From assembly GCA_035627375.1 (NCBI GenBank), contig DASPLX010000017.1, positions 62,001-126,000 of the forward strand: a DNA stretch of 64,000 nt. The letters run 5' to 3'. A model generated the notes under the pieces. It did not search any database. It saw only the letters and a program-made list of their open reading frames with translations, and was not told where the DNA came from. The DNA comes from DASPLX01 sp035627375 (GTDB taxonomy: Bacteria > Pseudomonadota > Gammaproteobacteria > Burkholderiales > Burkholderiaceae_D). The stretch's first letter is position 1; each line of letters opens with the position of its first letter. Below, piece after piece: positions 34,720-46,296 of the stretch. The translations under genes and the position numbers were made by a program.

Positions 34720-35508
34720 ATGAAAAAAATCCTGGGCCTCGCCCTCGCCGCTTCCGCATTGTCCGCCGGCTTCGTCGCCGCCGCCCACGCCGACGAGGCG
34801 GTCAGTGAAACCCGCGCCGTCGACGGCCGCGTCACCCGCGTGCACCTCGATGGCGTCATCAGCTTGAAGGTCAAGCAGGGCGCGACGCCGTCCTTGGTGA
34901 TCTTCGCCGACAAGGAACAGTTGCCCAGGATCACGTCGACCCAGAATGCCGACACCCTGGTCATCAATTCGCAGACCGACTCCCGATTGCGCTCCAAGCT
35001 GTTCGGCACCCGCACCGATGCCAGCTCGATCCGGGCCGAATTGACGCTGCCCAATCTGCGCGAACTGAACGCACGCGGCGTCGGGGGCAGCCACGTCAGC
35101 GGATTTTCCGGCGACGACCTCGAAGTCGCGCTCGAAGGCAGCGGCTCGATCTACGTCACCAGCCAATTCAAGCGCGTCAGCGCGCGCCTGGCCGGCGTCG
35201 GCAGCATCAACCTGTCGACCGGCGACACCGAACGGATCGAACTGAGCCTGCCGGGCGCCGGCAATATCACCGCCAGCGGCAAGGCCAAGGAACTGGCCGC
35301 CGACGTCGGCGGCGTCGGCAACCTCGATGCCCGCCAGCTGACCGTCGACACGCTGCGGCTCGGGCTGCATGGCGTCGGCGGTGCGACGGTCACGGTCAAG
35401 CAGGCGGCCAACATCGACTTGAACGGCATCGGTTCGGCCACGATCTACGGACAACCCGTGACCCGCAACGTGACGATGAACGGCCTCGGCAAGGCCATCT
35501 GGAAATAA
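34720..35508 (+). CDS. DUF2807 (GIN-domain) secreted beta-helix protein
   Basis: A 262-residue exported protein (signal peptide about 1-24, MKKILGLALAASALSAGFVA with cleavage after AHA). The mature chain is a short-repeat beta-solenoid: LDGVISLKVKQG, NLRELNARGVGGSHVSGFSG, LEVALEGSGSIYV, RLAGVGSINLSTGD, LSLPGAGNITASGKAKELA, then VGGVGNLDARQL and GIGSATIYG. This VGxGN/GVGS repeat is the putative auto-transporter adhesin (GIN) domain family. Function is unknown; it lies in the periplasm or at the cell surface. GAGAACGACATC precedes the ATG, and the lysine-rich signal start decides 34720. Confidence 0.85.
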   Translation: MKKILGLALAASALSAGFVAAAHADEAVSETRAVDGRVTRVHLDGVISLKVKQGATPSLVIFADKEQLPRITSTQNADTLVINSQTDSRLRSKLFGTRTDASSIRAELTLPNLRELNARGVGGSHVSGFSGDDLEVALEGSGSIYVTSQFKRVSARLAGVGSINLSTGDTERIELSLPGAGNITASGKAKELAADVGGVGNLDARQLTVDTLRLGLHGVGGATVTVKQAANIDLNGIGSATIYGQPVTRNVTMNGLGKAIWK

Positions 35509-35581
35509 CGAAGGAACACCCGACGACCAGCGACTACCACGACGCGCCTGCCCACGAGAACTATTCGAACAAGACACGATA

Positions 35582-36202
35582 ATGAAGAGAATACTGCTTG
35601 CGCTAAAGCTCACCGCTTTGCTTTCCACCGCCTTCGGCACGAACGCCTGGGCGAATTACAACGACGGCCTGGCGGCTTATCAAGCCAGGAATTATCCGCG
35701 GGCGGTGAAGGAATTCACGCCGCTCGCCAATCAGGGAAACCGCGAAGCCCAGCACCTGCTGGGCTTGATGCATTACACCGGCCAGGGCATTCCGCAAAAT
35801 TACAAGCAGGCATTGACCTGGTTCCAGAAAGCGGCGTCCCAAGGGCAGGCCGACGCCCAATACATCCTGGGCGCGATGTATTACACCGGCAAGGGAACCG
35901 CCAAGGATGAGCCGCGCGCCGTCGTCTGGTTCCGCAAGGCCGCCGAACAAGGCCATGCCGATGCGCAATACCTGCTCGGATTGACGTATCTCTACCGCGC
36001 CGGAGGCATGCCGAAGGATGTGGTTCTCGCCTACATGTTGTGGAATCTGTCGGCCGCCAGCGGCAATGCCAACGCGGCCGAACAGCGGACCCAGGTCGCC
36101 AAGCGCATGACCCCGGAACAGATCGAGGAAGGGCAGGCATTGTCGTCGAGCTGGAAAGTCGGCACTCCCTTGCCGACCGGATCGAAGACCGGAAGAGGAT
36201 GA
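35582..36202 (+). CDS. Sel1-repeat exported protein
   Basis: A 206-residue exported protein with a signal peptide (~1-24, LKLTALLSTAFGTNAWA). Four Sel1-like repeats follow: NREAQHLLGLMHYTGQGIPQ, ADAQYILGAMYYTGKG, HADAQYLLGLTYLYRAGG, and a weaker one at NANAAEQRTQVAK. Sel1 proteins are helical adaptors, often for envelope complexes or signalling. It is 73 bp after the DUF2807 gene in the same direction. The C-terminal ~25 residues are disordered. Partner unknown. Confidence 0.87.
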   Translation: MKRILLALKLTALLSTAFGTNAWANYNDGLAAYQARNYPRAVKEFTPLANQGNREAQHLLGLMHYTGQGIPQNYKQALTWFQKAASQGQADAQYILGAMYYTGKGTAKDEPRAVVWFRKAAEQGHADAQYLLGLTYLYRAGGMPKDVVLAYMLWNLSAASGNANAAEQRTQVAKRMTPEQIEEGQALSSSWKVGTPLPTGSKTGRG

Positions 36203-36320
36203 CGGCGGCAAATATTTCCGAGTTGCCAATTCGGCATCCCACCCGCCGGATTCCCATCAAAAGTCTCCGCCATCCCGCGCGGCGGCGGGTGTCCGGCCGC
36301 GCAACAGCGTACAATAGCGC

Positions 36321-36539
36321 ATGGAGATCACGCTGACCGACCTCGAAGAGGCGATCAATTACTGGCGTACCGTACGGCCCGCGCTCGGTGAAGAGCGGGC
36401 ACTCTCGCGCGAAGTCAATGCACTCGCGACCGTATACGCCCTGATGATTTACAACCATGCCAAGATCGTGCCGTTCGACACGCTCGACGACACGGCCAAG
36501 CAATTGTTGACTGCATGGCGCACACAACGCGCCGCCTAG
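36321..36539 (+). CDS. DUF3717 protein
   Basis: A 72-residue protein beginning MEITLTDLEEAINYWRTVRP, which matches DUF3717, a small family seen mainly in Burkholderiales. It is helical, with no signal peptide or membrane segment. The family has no known role. Its stop TAG lies in the left arm of a 12-bp hairpin. The upstream gap from the Sel1 gene is 118 bp. Confidence 0.85.
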   Translation: MEITLTDLEEAINYWRTVRPALGEERALSREVNALATVYALMIYNHAKIVPFDTLDDTAKQLLTAWRTQRAA

Positions 36540-36568
36540 AGGCTGTTTGAGTTCATAACAGCCTCTAG
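36536..36568 (+). terminator. 12-bp hairpin over the DUF3717 stop codon
   Basis: CTAGAGGCTGTT (36536-36547) and AACAGCCTCTAG (36557-36568) form a perfect 12-bp stem with loop TGAGTTCAT. It contains the stop TAG. No T-run follows, so intrinsic termination is uncertain. Confidence 0.55.
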
Positions 36569-36688
36569 ACTCTAAATCGATGCGCCGGGAAGGCGCGCCG
36601 TGACGTAAATTCGCCGAAGCGCCGCCGCGCTTTCCATTCTTTTTCGCATGCGCCGCCGCAACGGCATCCGGTACAATCCAGCCCCATC

Positions 36689-38899
<2,211 letters not shown>

Positions 38900-38983
38900 C
38901 ACATCGCGACACGGCCGTTTCTCCTATTGACGGACGGACCTCGGTGCGCCACAGTGGCAGGCATTCACTCGGGAGTGCCCGCC

Positions 38984-39757
38984 ATGCCTCTTTTCCGTTC
39001 GCTTGCCGGAAGCCTGCTGCTGACCGCGCCGCTCGTCGCGGCCCAAACGATGGAAGTGCCGCGGCAGTTCAATTTCTGTTCGATCGATATCCCTTTTCCG
39101 CCGTACGCGAAGCTCGACGGCACCGGCTATCTTCAGCACCTGGTCGTGCAAGCCGCCAAGGCCGTGAACGTCAGGTTCGATCGCCACGTCGCGCCACGTC
39201 GCCGCTGCTTCGAGGAAGTCAGGACCGGCGTGGCGGACGGCATGATCGCGGCGCACGGGCCGGATCGCGCCGACGCCGGGGCGTTTCCGATGCGCGGCGG
39301 CGCGCTCGATGAAAGCAGGCAGGTCGGCACGGTGCGCTTCCTCGTCTATCGCCGCGTCGGCACGTCGATAGACTGGGACGGACAACGCTTCCTCAATCTG
39401 CGCGACGGCGCGGTCGGCGTCGAATCGGCCTTCGCCGGCATCATCGACAAGCTCAAACAACTGGGCGCCCCCTACGACGAAGGCGCCAAGACGCTGGAAC
39501 AGAACCTGGTCAAGCTCGTCGCCGGCCGCGTCGAGGCGGTGGTGGCGATGGACCTGGAAGCCAACAAGCTGGTGATGGACCGTTTTGCCGGCAAGATCGA
39601 AGCGCTGGCCAAACCGTTCGACATGGCGATCATGTACTTGATGGTGTCGAAGGCGTTCCAGGCGCGCTATCCGGAATTCACCGAAGCCTATTGGCACGCG
39701 ATCAAGGATTACCGCAACAGCGCCGAATACCGGCAATATCAGTTGAGCAATCCCTGA
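38984..39757 (+). CDS. Family 3 solute-binding-like periplasmic protein
   Basis: A 257-residue exported protein, signal peptide about 1-20 (FRSLAGSLLLTAPLVAA). It shows SBP_bac_3 features: FCSIDIPFPPYAKLDGTGYL at the start, then GVADGMIAAHGPDR and VGVESAFAGIIDKLKQLGAP. Several typical ligand residues are hard to place, so it may bind a non-amino-acid solute or serve as a sensor-like domain. No transporter genes adjoin. The start at 38984 begins the signal peptide. Its stop is 4 bp from the convergent membrane protein gene. Confidence 0.75.
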   Translation: MPLFRSLAGSLLLTAPLVAAQTMEVPRQFNFCSIDIPFPPYAKLDGTGYLQHLVVQAAKAVNVRFDRHVAPRRRCFEEVRTGVADGMIAAHGPDRADAGAFPMRGGALDESRQVGTVRFLVYRRVGTSIDWDGQRFLNLRDGAVGVESAFAGIIDKLKQLGAPYDEGAKTLEQNLVKLVAGRVEAVVAMDLEANKLVMDRFAGKIEALAKPFDMAIMYLMVSKAFQARYPEFTEAYWHAIKDYRNSAEYRQYQLSNP

Positions 39758-39761
39758 GGTC

Positions 39762-41231
39762 TCAACTCTTCAACCGTCGCGCCGCGGAGAAGCCATTCCA
39801 GAGGAAGGCCAGCGCCAGCAGGTGAAAGGCGACGCCGATCCAATCCATCGCTATCAGGAAGATCGCGGAATCGAGCGCGAACACCGCCATGCCGGCGACG
39901 AAGGCCACGATCGAAGGGCGGCGCGCGAACCAGCCGCAGGCTGCGAAGAATCCGGCGGCCGCGAACGCGATCCCGTACAGCGCCGCGATGAACAGGAAGG
40001 ACGAGCCGGCGTCGGCGCGCAGCTCGCTGGCGGCCCCCGCTGCCAGTTCCGAGATACCGAGCCCGATCGCGAACGCCCAATTGCTGCCCATGGCGCCGGC
40101 CACGGCATTCACCAGCGACAGGCCGGCAATCCAGTAGAACCAGTTGGCGCCGCTCTCGGCCCGTTGCCGCAGGGCCGCCGCTTCGGGATCATGGCGCGGC
40201 GCCGACATCCCGCTTGCCGCGGCGCCGGCCCCTTCGTCGATCGATTCGCCCGCCCGCTCGTTTGCCATGCCGTCAGCGCCGGCGAACGGCTCCTCCGTGC
40301 CCGCATCTTCCTGCGGCGCGTCGATGATCAGCGCCTGCCCGGCCGCGGCCACCCGCTCGTCCAGGCTGTCGATAGAACGGCTGGGCAAGGCCGCCAGTTG
40401 CGCAGTCGGCGGCGCCCACTGGCTCTTGGGAGCTGCCTCGAAGGCATCGACCAGGTGCGCGATGGCGAAGCCGCTCATCTTTTCGAGGCGGCCGCGTGCT
40501 TCGTCCATGCTTTCCCGAACCTGTTGAACATACCGCGTCATCGTCAGCCCCGGACTGGCGGATTTGCCGGTGCGCTCGCGTATCGTCGCTAGCAGGCGCG
40601 CATGCTTGTCCAGCAGCGGCAGCAGACCCATGCCGGGATACGAAGCGACGACGTCGTACTCCCCCCTGAGCAGGTAATTCGACGCCGCGACCGTGTGGTC
40701 GGTGGTGGTCACGCGAAAAGCGCCGTCGACCAGCGAGCCGATCGAAAAACGCACGCCGCCGGGGATGGGAGAAACGCCGGGGAAGTCGCCTTGCACCTGA
40801 ATATGCTGCACCTCGACCAGCATGGTGGCGTCCTGATCGTTGAAGCAAGCGGCCACGCCGACCACATGCGGCGAGAGCGGATGAACCGTGAAATCGCCGA
40901 CCCGCGTAAAACCGCGCGACTCGAGCTGGGCCGCGTAATCGTCGAGCGTCTGCCAGTCGATGGCATTGCCGTTGAGCCTGGTATCGCGCCGCAGGCGTAC
41001 ATAGGACAACGCCTGCGGGATGGCTTGCAGTACGCCTTTCTTGATGTTGACGCTGGTGCGCCATCCGCTGAACAAGCCGATACCGGCGGCCAGCACGAGC
41101 AGCCAGCCGAAACCGGAGGCGCCGGATGCCTGCATCCCGGTGAGCATGCCCAGGCCCGCGCTCACGACGAGGCAGAGCAAGGCATTGATTCCGGTGTTGC
41201 GAACGATCGCTTTACGTAATTTGAGTGCCAT
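39762..41231 (-). CDS. Large uncharacterised membrane protein
   Basis: A 489-residue protein with two N-terminal helices (LLCLVVSAGLGMLTGM, FGWLLVLAAGIGLFSGW), a ~250-residue soluble domain (TRVGDFTVHPLSPHVVGVAA, VRFSIGSLVDGAFRVTTTDH), an acidic Ala/Glu/Gly linker (~320-365), and four C-terminal helices (WFYWIAGLSLVNAVAGAMGS onward). AAGG six bases upstream supports the ATG at 41231; another is at 41246. No domain is recognised. The DUF-like membrane tail suggests an envelope complex role; unknown. Confidence 0.7.
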   Translation of the reverse strand: MALKLRKAIVRNTGINALLCLVVSAGLGMLTGMQASGASGFGWLLVLAAGIGLFSGWRTSVNIKKGVLQAIPQALSYVRLRRDTRLNGNAIDWQTLDDYAAQLESRGFTRVGDFTVHPLSPHVVGVAACFNDQDATMLVEVQHIQVQGDFPGVSPIPGGVRFSIGSLVDGAFRVTTTDHTVAASNYLLRGEYDVVASYPGMGLLPLLDKHARLLATIRERTGKSASPGLTMTRYVQQVRESMDEARGRLEKMSGFAIAHLVDAFEAAPKSQWAPPTAQLAALPSRSIDSLDERVAAAGQALIIDAPQEDAGTEEPFAGADGMANERAGESIDEGAGAAASGMSAPRHDPEAAALRQRAESGANWFYWIAGLSLVNAVAGAMGSNWAFAIGLGISELAAGAASELRADAGSSFLFIAALYGIAFAAAGFFAACGWFARRPSIVAFVAGMAVFALDSAIFLIAMDWIGVAFHLLALAFLWNGFSAARRLKS

Positions 41232-41359
41232 GGGGGACCTTTTCATCAACCCCGGCGCCTGCGTCGGGCCGGATTGACGGAGTTTAAACCCCTCCGCGCT
41301 GCCGGCACAAGAATCGGGCCTGTCGAATGAGCAGCCCGGGAAGGTGAAAAGGACCGGCG

Positions 41360-42856
41360 CTATGCCGCCAAATGCCGCGCCTGACGCTGCAGCCCGCCAT
41401 CGTTCCTGGCCGCCCGCGCGCCATCGATATGCAGGCGGTGGGCGCGGCCGGCGTGGTCGCCGGAGAGCGTCGTTTCGACCTGCGCGGCGTCGAAACCGCG
41501 GCTCACCAGCCATTCGGATACGAGCTTGGCGAGACGATCGAGCGCGATGCGGTGCGTGGCGTCGGTCTTGGCATAGATCCAGTCCGCCAGCGCCATGAAG
41601 TTCGCGAAGGGCGCCGCGCCGAGGATCAGCGGCAGCGTGTGCGCGAACCGGCCGGAATTCGCGATCATGTCCCAGTAGCGCGCGAAGCGGACCAGCCGCT
41701 GCATGGTCGCGAAGTCCACGCGGTCGGTCGCGAGGATGGTGTAGGGCGGATGCGGATCGAACACCAGCTTGTAGGGCTCGGTATGGCGGATGATCGGCGT
41801 GCCGCGCAGGCGCTTGAGAATGCCGAACTGGATCTCGTGCGGCCCGAGCGCCACCAGCTTGTCGAAGCCGCGCGCGAAACTGTCGAGATCCTCGCCCGGC
41901 AGCCCGGCGATCAGGTCGACATGCAGATGCGCCTGCGATTGGGTGCATAGCCAGCGGATGTTGTCGGCGGCCTTCTCGTTGTTCTGCTTGCGGCTGATGA
42001 GCGCCTGCACCTCCGGATTGAACGTCTGGATGCCGATCTCGAACTGCAGCGTCCCCGGCGGGAACTTGGCGATCGCCTCCTTCAAGGCATCGGGCAGGTG
42101 ATCGGGCACGACTTCGAAATGCGCATAGACCGGATCGTCCGGACGGGCGGCGAGCTTGTCGAGGAAGAATTGCATGATCCTCAGGCTCGACTTGATGTTG
42201 AGATTGAAGGTGCGGTCGACGAACTTGAACAGGCGGGCGCCGCGCGCATGCAGCTTTTCGAGCTCGCCGAGGAACAGATCGAGATCGAAGGGCCACGCCG
42301 TCTTGTCGAGCGAGGACAGGCAGAATTCGCATTTGAACGGACAGCCGCGCGATGCTTCGACATACAGCGTGCGATGCGCGATATCCTCGTCGGTATACAG
42401 GCCGTAGGGCAAACCAATCTCCGCCATCGGCGGCTGCACGCCGGCATGGATCTTCATCAACGGTTGGGGACCGCGCAGGATCTGCCGGCACAGATGAGGG
42501 AAGGTGACGTCGCCCCAGCCGGTCACGACGTAATCCGCCAGTTGCACGATCTGCTGTTCGCCGCACTCGTACGACACTTCCGGGCCGCCGAGCACGATGA
42601 CCACCTCCGGCGCGACACGCTTGAGCATCGCCACCAGCTTCGCGGTTTCCTCGACGTTCCAGATGTAGACGCCGAAACCGATGATGCGCGGCCGGTGGGC
42701 GAGCAGCTTTTCGACCAGGTCGGCCGTCCTCGAGCCGATGACGAACTCGACCAGCCGCGTCTCGCCTTGCAGTTCGCCCATGTTGGCAAGCAGATAACGC
42801 AACCCGAGCGAGGCATGGGCATAGCGGGCGTTGAGCGTGGAGAGCAGGATGGTCAT
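41360..42856 (-). CDS. B12-binding domain / radical SAM protein (DUF4080)
   Basis: The 498-residue protein begins with a B12-binding-like fold (~1-135, MTILLSTLNARYAHASLGLR ... RIIGFGVYIWNVEETAKLVA), then a radical SAM core with cluster motif CPFKCEFC (C-x3-C-x2-C), and ends with a DUF4080 region (~370-480). It is likely a methyltransferase or thioether-type modifying enzyme with unknown substrate. It is in the opposite orientation to the downstream GST gene at 42990. No B12-synthesis genes are near. Confidence 0.9.
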   Translation of the reverse strand: MTILLSTLNARYAHASLGLRYLLANMGELQGETRLVEFVIGSRTADLVEKLLAHRPRIIGFGVYIWNVEETAKLVAMLKRVAPEVVIVLGGPEVSYECGEQQIVQLADYVVTGWGDVTFPHLCRQILRGPQPLMKIHAGVQPPMAEIGLPYGLYTDEDIAHRTLYVEASRGCPFKCEFCLSSLDKTAWPFDLDLFLGELEKLHARGARLFKFVDRTFNLNIKSSLRIMQFFLDKLAARPDDPVYAHFEVVPDHLPDALKEAIAKFPPGTLQFEIGIQTFNPEVQALISRKQNNEKAADNIRWLCTQSQAHLHVDLIAGLPGEDLDSFARGFDKLVALGPHEIQFGILKRLRGTPIIRHTEPYKLVFDPHPPYTILATDRVDFATMQRLVRFARYWDMIANSGRFAHTLPLILGAAPFANFMALADWIYAKTDATHRIALDRLAKLVSEWLVSRGFDAAQVETTLSGDHAGRAHRLHIDGARAARNDGGLQRQARHLAA

Positions 42857-42989
42857 GGCGGGAGAAACCTGGGGGAAACCGGTATTTTACGACGGCGTCC
42901 GGGTGCCGCATCGACGATGCGGCCGGTCAAATGCCCGCGCGAGACGGACGGCGACAATATCCCCTGGCTCGTCCGCTGAGGAGATAAGC

Positions 42990-43604
42990 ATGAAACTGTA
43001 TTTCACACCCGGCGCCTGTTCGCTATCGCCGCATATCGTCTTGCGCGAGGGCGGATTCCGGTTCGATATCGAGCGCGTCGATCTCAAGACGAAGAAGACG
43101 GCAACCGGCGCCGACTATCTTGCCGTCAATCCGAAGGGCTATGTTCCGGCGCTGGAACTCGACGGCGGCGGCATCCTGACCGAAGGACCGGCTATCGTGC
43201 AATACCTGGCCGACCAAGTGCCCGACAAGAAGCTCGCGCCGCCGGCCGGCACCATGGAGCGGTATCGCCTGATGGAATGGCTCAATTTCATTTCGGCGGA
43301 ACTGCACAAGGCCTATTCCCCGTTTTTCCGGCCCGACACGCCGGAGGCGGCCAAGGAGGCGGCGCGCCAGACGCTGACGCGGCGCATCGGCTACCTGTCC
43401 CAGCATCTGGAGAAGTCGGCCTGCCTGATGGGGGAAGACTTCACGGTGGCGGATGCCTACCTGTTCACGATCTTGAGCTGGCACCCGATCGCGAACATCG
43501 ATCTGGCGGCCTGGCCGGCGGTTCGCGCCTATGTCGATCGCATCGGCGCACGCCCCGCCGTCCGCGAGGCGCTGGATGCCGAGGAAAAGACAAAGAGCCG
43601 CTGA
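42990..43604 (+). CDS. Glutathione S-transferase, beta class (second copy)
   Basis: A 204-residue GST starting MKLYFTPGACSLSPHIVLRE, nearly the same N terminus as the GST at 23061-23681. Cys10, NPKGYVPALE and TEGPAIVQYLAD mark the thioredoxin domain, and VADAYLFTILSWHP the C-terminal domain. GAGGAG precedes the ATG. It lies 42 bp before a phosphodiesterase gene in the same direction; the two may be cotranscribed. Confidence 0.9.
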   Translation: MKLYFTPGACSLSPHIVLREGGFRFDIERVDLKTKKTATGADYLAVNPKGYVPALELDGGGILTEGPAIVQYLADQVPDKKLAPPAGTMERYRLMEWLNFISAELHKAYSPFFRPDTPEAAKEAARQTLTRRIGYLSQHLEKSACLMGEDFTVADAYLFTILSWHPIANIDLAAWPAVRAYVDRIGARPAVREALDAEEKTKSR

Positions 43605-43646
43605 TCGGGGTAGGATGCCGCCGGAGCCATCCATCAGGGGCGACGC

Positions 43647-44114
43647 ATGGCGGCATTACGAATCGGCTTGATTTCCGACACGCACGGCTTGTTGCGCCCG
43701 CAGGCGATGGAAGCGCTGGCGGGCGTCGCGCATATCGTTCATGCCGGCGACATCGGCGATGCCGGCGTGATCGCGCAGTTGCAAGGCATCGCGCCGCTAT
43801 CCGCGATTCGCGGCAACAACGATGCCGGCGCATGGGCCGCCGATATTCCGGAGACCTTGCGCCTGGAAATCGGCGGCGTGACGCTCTACGTGCTGCACGA
43901 CGTCAAGCAACTCGATCTCGATCCGGAAGCGCAAGGCATCGACGTGGTGGTGGCGGGCCATTCGCACAAGCCGTGCATCGAGCGGCGCGGCGGCACGCTG
44001 TTCGTCAATCCCGGCAGCGCCGGGCCGCGCCGGTTCAAGTTGCCGGTGTCGCTGGGATTTCTCGAGATCGGCGACGGCGAAGTCGTCGCCACGCTGCGAA
44101 CGCTCACGGTCTAG
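43647..44114 (+). CDS. YfcE/MJ0936-family metallophosphoesterase
   Basis: A 155-residue calcineurin-like phosphodiesterase. Metal-site motifs are in order: LISDTHG (D-x-H), HAGDIGD (G-D), RGNNDAG (G-N-x-D), and VVAGHSHKP (G-H-x-H). YfcE-type enzymes hydrolyse phosphodiesters with Mn2+ and prefer small substrates; the physiological one is unknown. No signal peptide, so cytosolic. A dispersed repeat starts at its TAG stop. Confidence 0.9.
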   Translation: MAALRIGLISDTHGLLRPQAMEALAGVAHIVHAGDIGDAGVIAQLQGIAPLSAIRGNNDAGAWAADIPETLRLEIGGVTLYVLHDVKQLDLDPEAQGIDVVVAGHSHKPCIERRGGTLFVNPGSAGPRRFKLPVSLGFLEIGDGEVVATLRTLTV

Positions 44115-44201
44115 TGGTTCGACAGGTCCCGATTGCGGCTGATGCCGTGGCGATCGCCGGCGAGTGCAAGGCGCGCACCACAGCGATAGTGTTTCTATCG
44201 C
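44111..44201 (+). repeat. Dispersed repeat, copy 2, with hairpin
   Basis: 44111-44178 matches copy 1 at 25318-25386 (about 54 of 66 aligned positions). Copy 2 continues into GCGATAG-TGTTT-CTATCGC (44183-44201), a 7-bp stem. Copy 1 has only a weak counterpart of that hairpin. The start coincides with the phosphodiesterase stop codon. Confidence 0.6.
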
Positions 44202-44265
44202 GCGGATGGGCAACGCGGTCACCGTCTGCGAACGCCCGGCAGAAGCTTCGGGGCGTATCGCACCA

Positions 44266-45930
44266 CTAATCAGCCACGGCCGTCCGGCCGCCGGTGGCAT
44301 CGGGCGCGCCGACGATCGACAGCGCCACCGCTTCGGCCAACTTGATGCCGTCGACCGCCGCCGACAGGATGCCGCCGGCATAGCCGGCGCCCTCGCCGCC
44401 CGGGAACAAGCCCCTGGTGTTGAGACTCTGGAAATTGTCCTGGCGCTTGATGCGTACCGGCGACGAGGTGCGCGTCTCGACGCCGGTCAGCACCGCATCG
44501 CGCATCGCATAGCCGCGGATCTGCTTGTCGAATTCCGGCAAGGCTTCGCGGATCGCCTCGATCGCGTAATCCGGCAGCGAAGGCGCGAGATCGGTCAGGT
44601 GCACCCCCGGCTTGTAGGACGGCAGGATCGCGCCGAACGCGGTCGATGGCTTGCCGGCCAGGAAATCGCCGACCAGCTGGCCCGGCGCGTCGTAATTGCC
44701 GCCGCCGAGGACATAGGCGCGCGCTTCGAGTTCGCGCTGGAAATCGATGCCGGCCAGCGGGTGCCGGTCGCCGCCGAAATCCTTCGGTTCGATGCCGACC
44801 ACGATGCCGCTGTTGGCGTTGCGCTCGTTGCGCGAATACTGGCTCATGCCGTTGGTGACGACGCGGCCCGGCTCGGAGGTCGCCGCCACCACGGTGCCGC
44901 CGGGACACATGCAAAAGCTGTAGACGGCGCGGCCGTTCTTGCAATGATGGACCAATTTGTAATCGGCGGCGCCGAGCGCCGGATGGCCGGCGAATTTGCC
45001 GAAACGCGCGCGGTCGATCAGCGACTGCGGATGCTCGGCGCGGAAACCGATCGAGAACGGCTTGGCTTCGACATACACGCCGCGCTCGTACAGCATCTGG
45101 AACGTGTCGCGGGCGCTGTGGCCGACCGCCAGCACCACATGATCGGTCGCTATATGTTCGATCTGCCCGCCGCTCTCCAGCACGACGCCGCGCACCTGCC
45201 GCTCGCCGCCGCGCTCCTCGATCTCGAGATCGACCACCTTGCTCTGGAAACGGAATTCGCCGCCGAGCGATTCGATCGTCTCGCGCATCGCCTCCACCAT
45301 CTTCACCAGGCGGAAGGTGCCGATATGCGGCTTGCTGACGTACAGGATCTCCTCCGGCGCATGGGCTTGCACGAATTCGGTCAGCACCTTGCGGCCATAG
45401 AACTTGGGGTCCTTGATGCCGCTATGCAGCTTGCCGTCCGAGAACGTGCCGGCGCCGCCCTCGCCGAACTGGACGTTCGACTCGGGATTCAATTCGCGCT
45501 TGCGCCACAGCCCCCAGGTATCCTTCGTGCGTTCGCGCACCACCTTGCCGCGCTCGAGAATGATCGGCCGGAAACCCATTTGCGCCAGGATCAGCGCCGC
45601 GAAGATGCCGCAGGGGCCGAACCCGATCACGACCGGACGCCGCGCCAGGTCGGCCGGCGCCCGCGCCACGAACTTGTAGCGCATGTCCGGCGCCGGCCCG
45701 ACGCCGCGCCGGCCCTGCAGGCGTTTCAACACGGCCGCCTCGTCGCGGACTTCGCTATCGATCGTGTAGACGAAATGGATATTCGACTTCTTGCGCGCAT
45801 CGTAACCGCGCCGGAATACCGTGAAGCCGAGCAGATCTTCCGGCGCGATGGCGAGCCGCTCGAGAACGGCGGCTTTCAGGTCCTCTTCCGGATGGTCGAG
45901 CGGGAGCGTGATATCGGTCAGTCGCAGCAT
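44266..45930 (-). CDS. FAD-dependent oxidoreductase (COG2509 family)
   Basis: A 554-residue protein. A ~90-residue N-terminal domain (MLRLTDITLPLDHPEEDLKA ... RRGYDARKKSNIHFVYTID) precedes the FAD-binding Rossmann site RRPVVIGFGPCGIFAALILA, and an ERGKVVRERTKD loop follows. The GEGGAGTFSDGKLHSGI motif is the COG2509/HI0933-like signature, and the C terminus has GEGAGYAGGILSAAVDGIKL contacting FAD. Family members are 'FAD-dependent dehydrogenases' with no proved substrate. It is convergent with the phosphodiesterase gene. Confidence 0.9.
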   Translation of the reverse strand: MLRLTDITLPLDHPEEDLKAAVLERLAIAPEDLLGFTVFRRGYDARKKSNIHFVYTIDSEVRDEAAVLKRLQGRRGVGPAPDMRYKFVARAPADLARRPVVIGFGPCGIFAALILAQMGFRPIILERGKVVRERTKDTWGLWRKRELNPESNVQFGEGGAGTFSDGKLHSGIKDPKFYGRKVLTEFVQAHAPEEILYVSKPHIGTFRLVKMVEAMRETIESLGGEFRFQSKVVDLEIEERGGERQVRGVVLESGGQIEHIATDHVVLAVGHSARDTFQMLYERGVYVEAKPFSIGFRAEHPQSLIDRARFGKFAGHPALGAADYKLVHHCKNGRAVYSFCMCPGGTVVAATSEPGRVVTNGMSQYSRNERNANSGIVVGIEPKDFGGDRHPLAGIDFQRELEARAYVLGGGNYDAPGQLVGDFLAGKPSTAFGAILPSYKPGVHLTDLAPSLPDYAIEAIREALPEFDKQIRGYAMRDAVLTGVETRTSSPVRIKRQDNFQSLNTRGLFPGGEGAGYAGGILSAAVDGIKLAEAVALSIVGAPDATGGRTAVAD

Positions 45931-46296
45931 GGGGAATCAGGAAGGATGGACGGGCGCGCGGCGCCCGAGTAATGCAATCAGGGCGCCATTTTACTCGACC
46001 GCGGCCAGGCAGAGCCGCTTCCGCCGCCTGCCACCGGCCGTCCACCGCCGCACCATGAGGGATTTAACAACAAACAACATTCAACGCAATATATCGGGCC
46101 TCCACTGTCCCCCTTCGTTCCGAAAAGAGTACGATATGCCTGATATTGCATGTCAGAAAGATTGAGTGTTGGCGCGGCTCCGGACGCCTATCCGCCGGTT
46201 TCGCGCCGCCTCGTCTTTTCAGCGCCGCGCCCATGCCGGCGGCGGCAACCGGACAGATCGGAACAAGACGGACAAGGGGGAGGCCGCGGGACGGCT
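45931..46296. other. Intergenic region upstream of the PAS-GGDEF gene
   Basis: A 366-bp gap between divergent genes. Its right-centre (about 46060-46150) is clearly AT-rich (for example ATTTAACAACAAACAACATT) and is where a promoter for the cyclase gene would sit. No small gene with a Shine-Dalgarno is supported, and an upstream in-frame start for the cyclase at 46150 adds 49 residues without homology. Confidence 0.5.
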
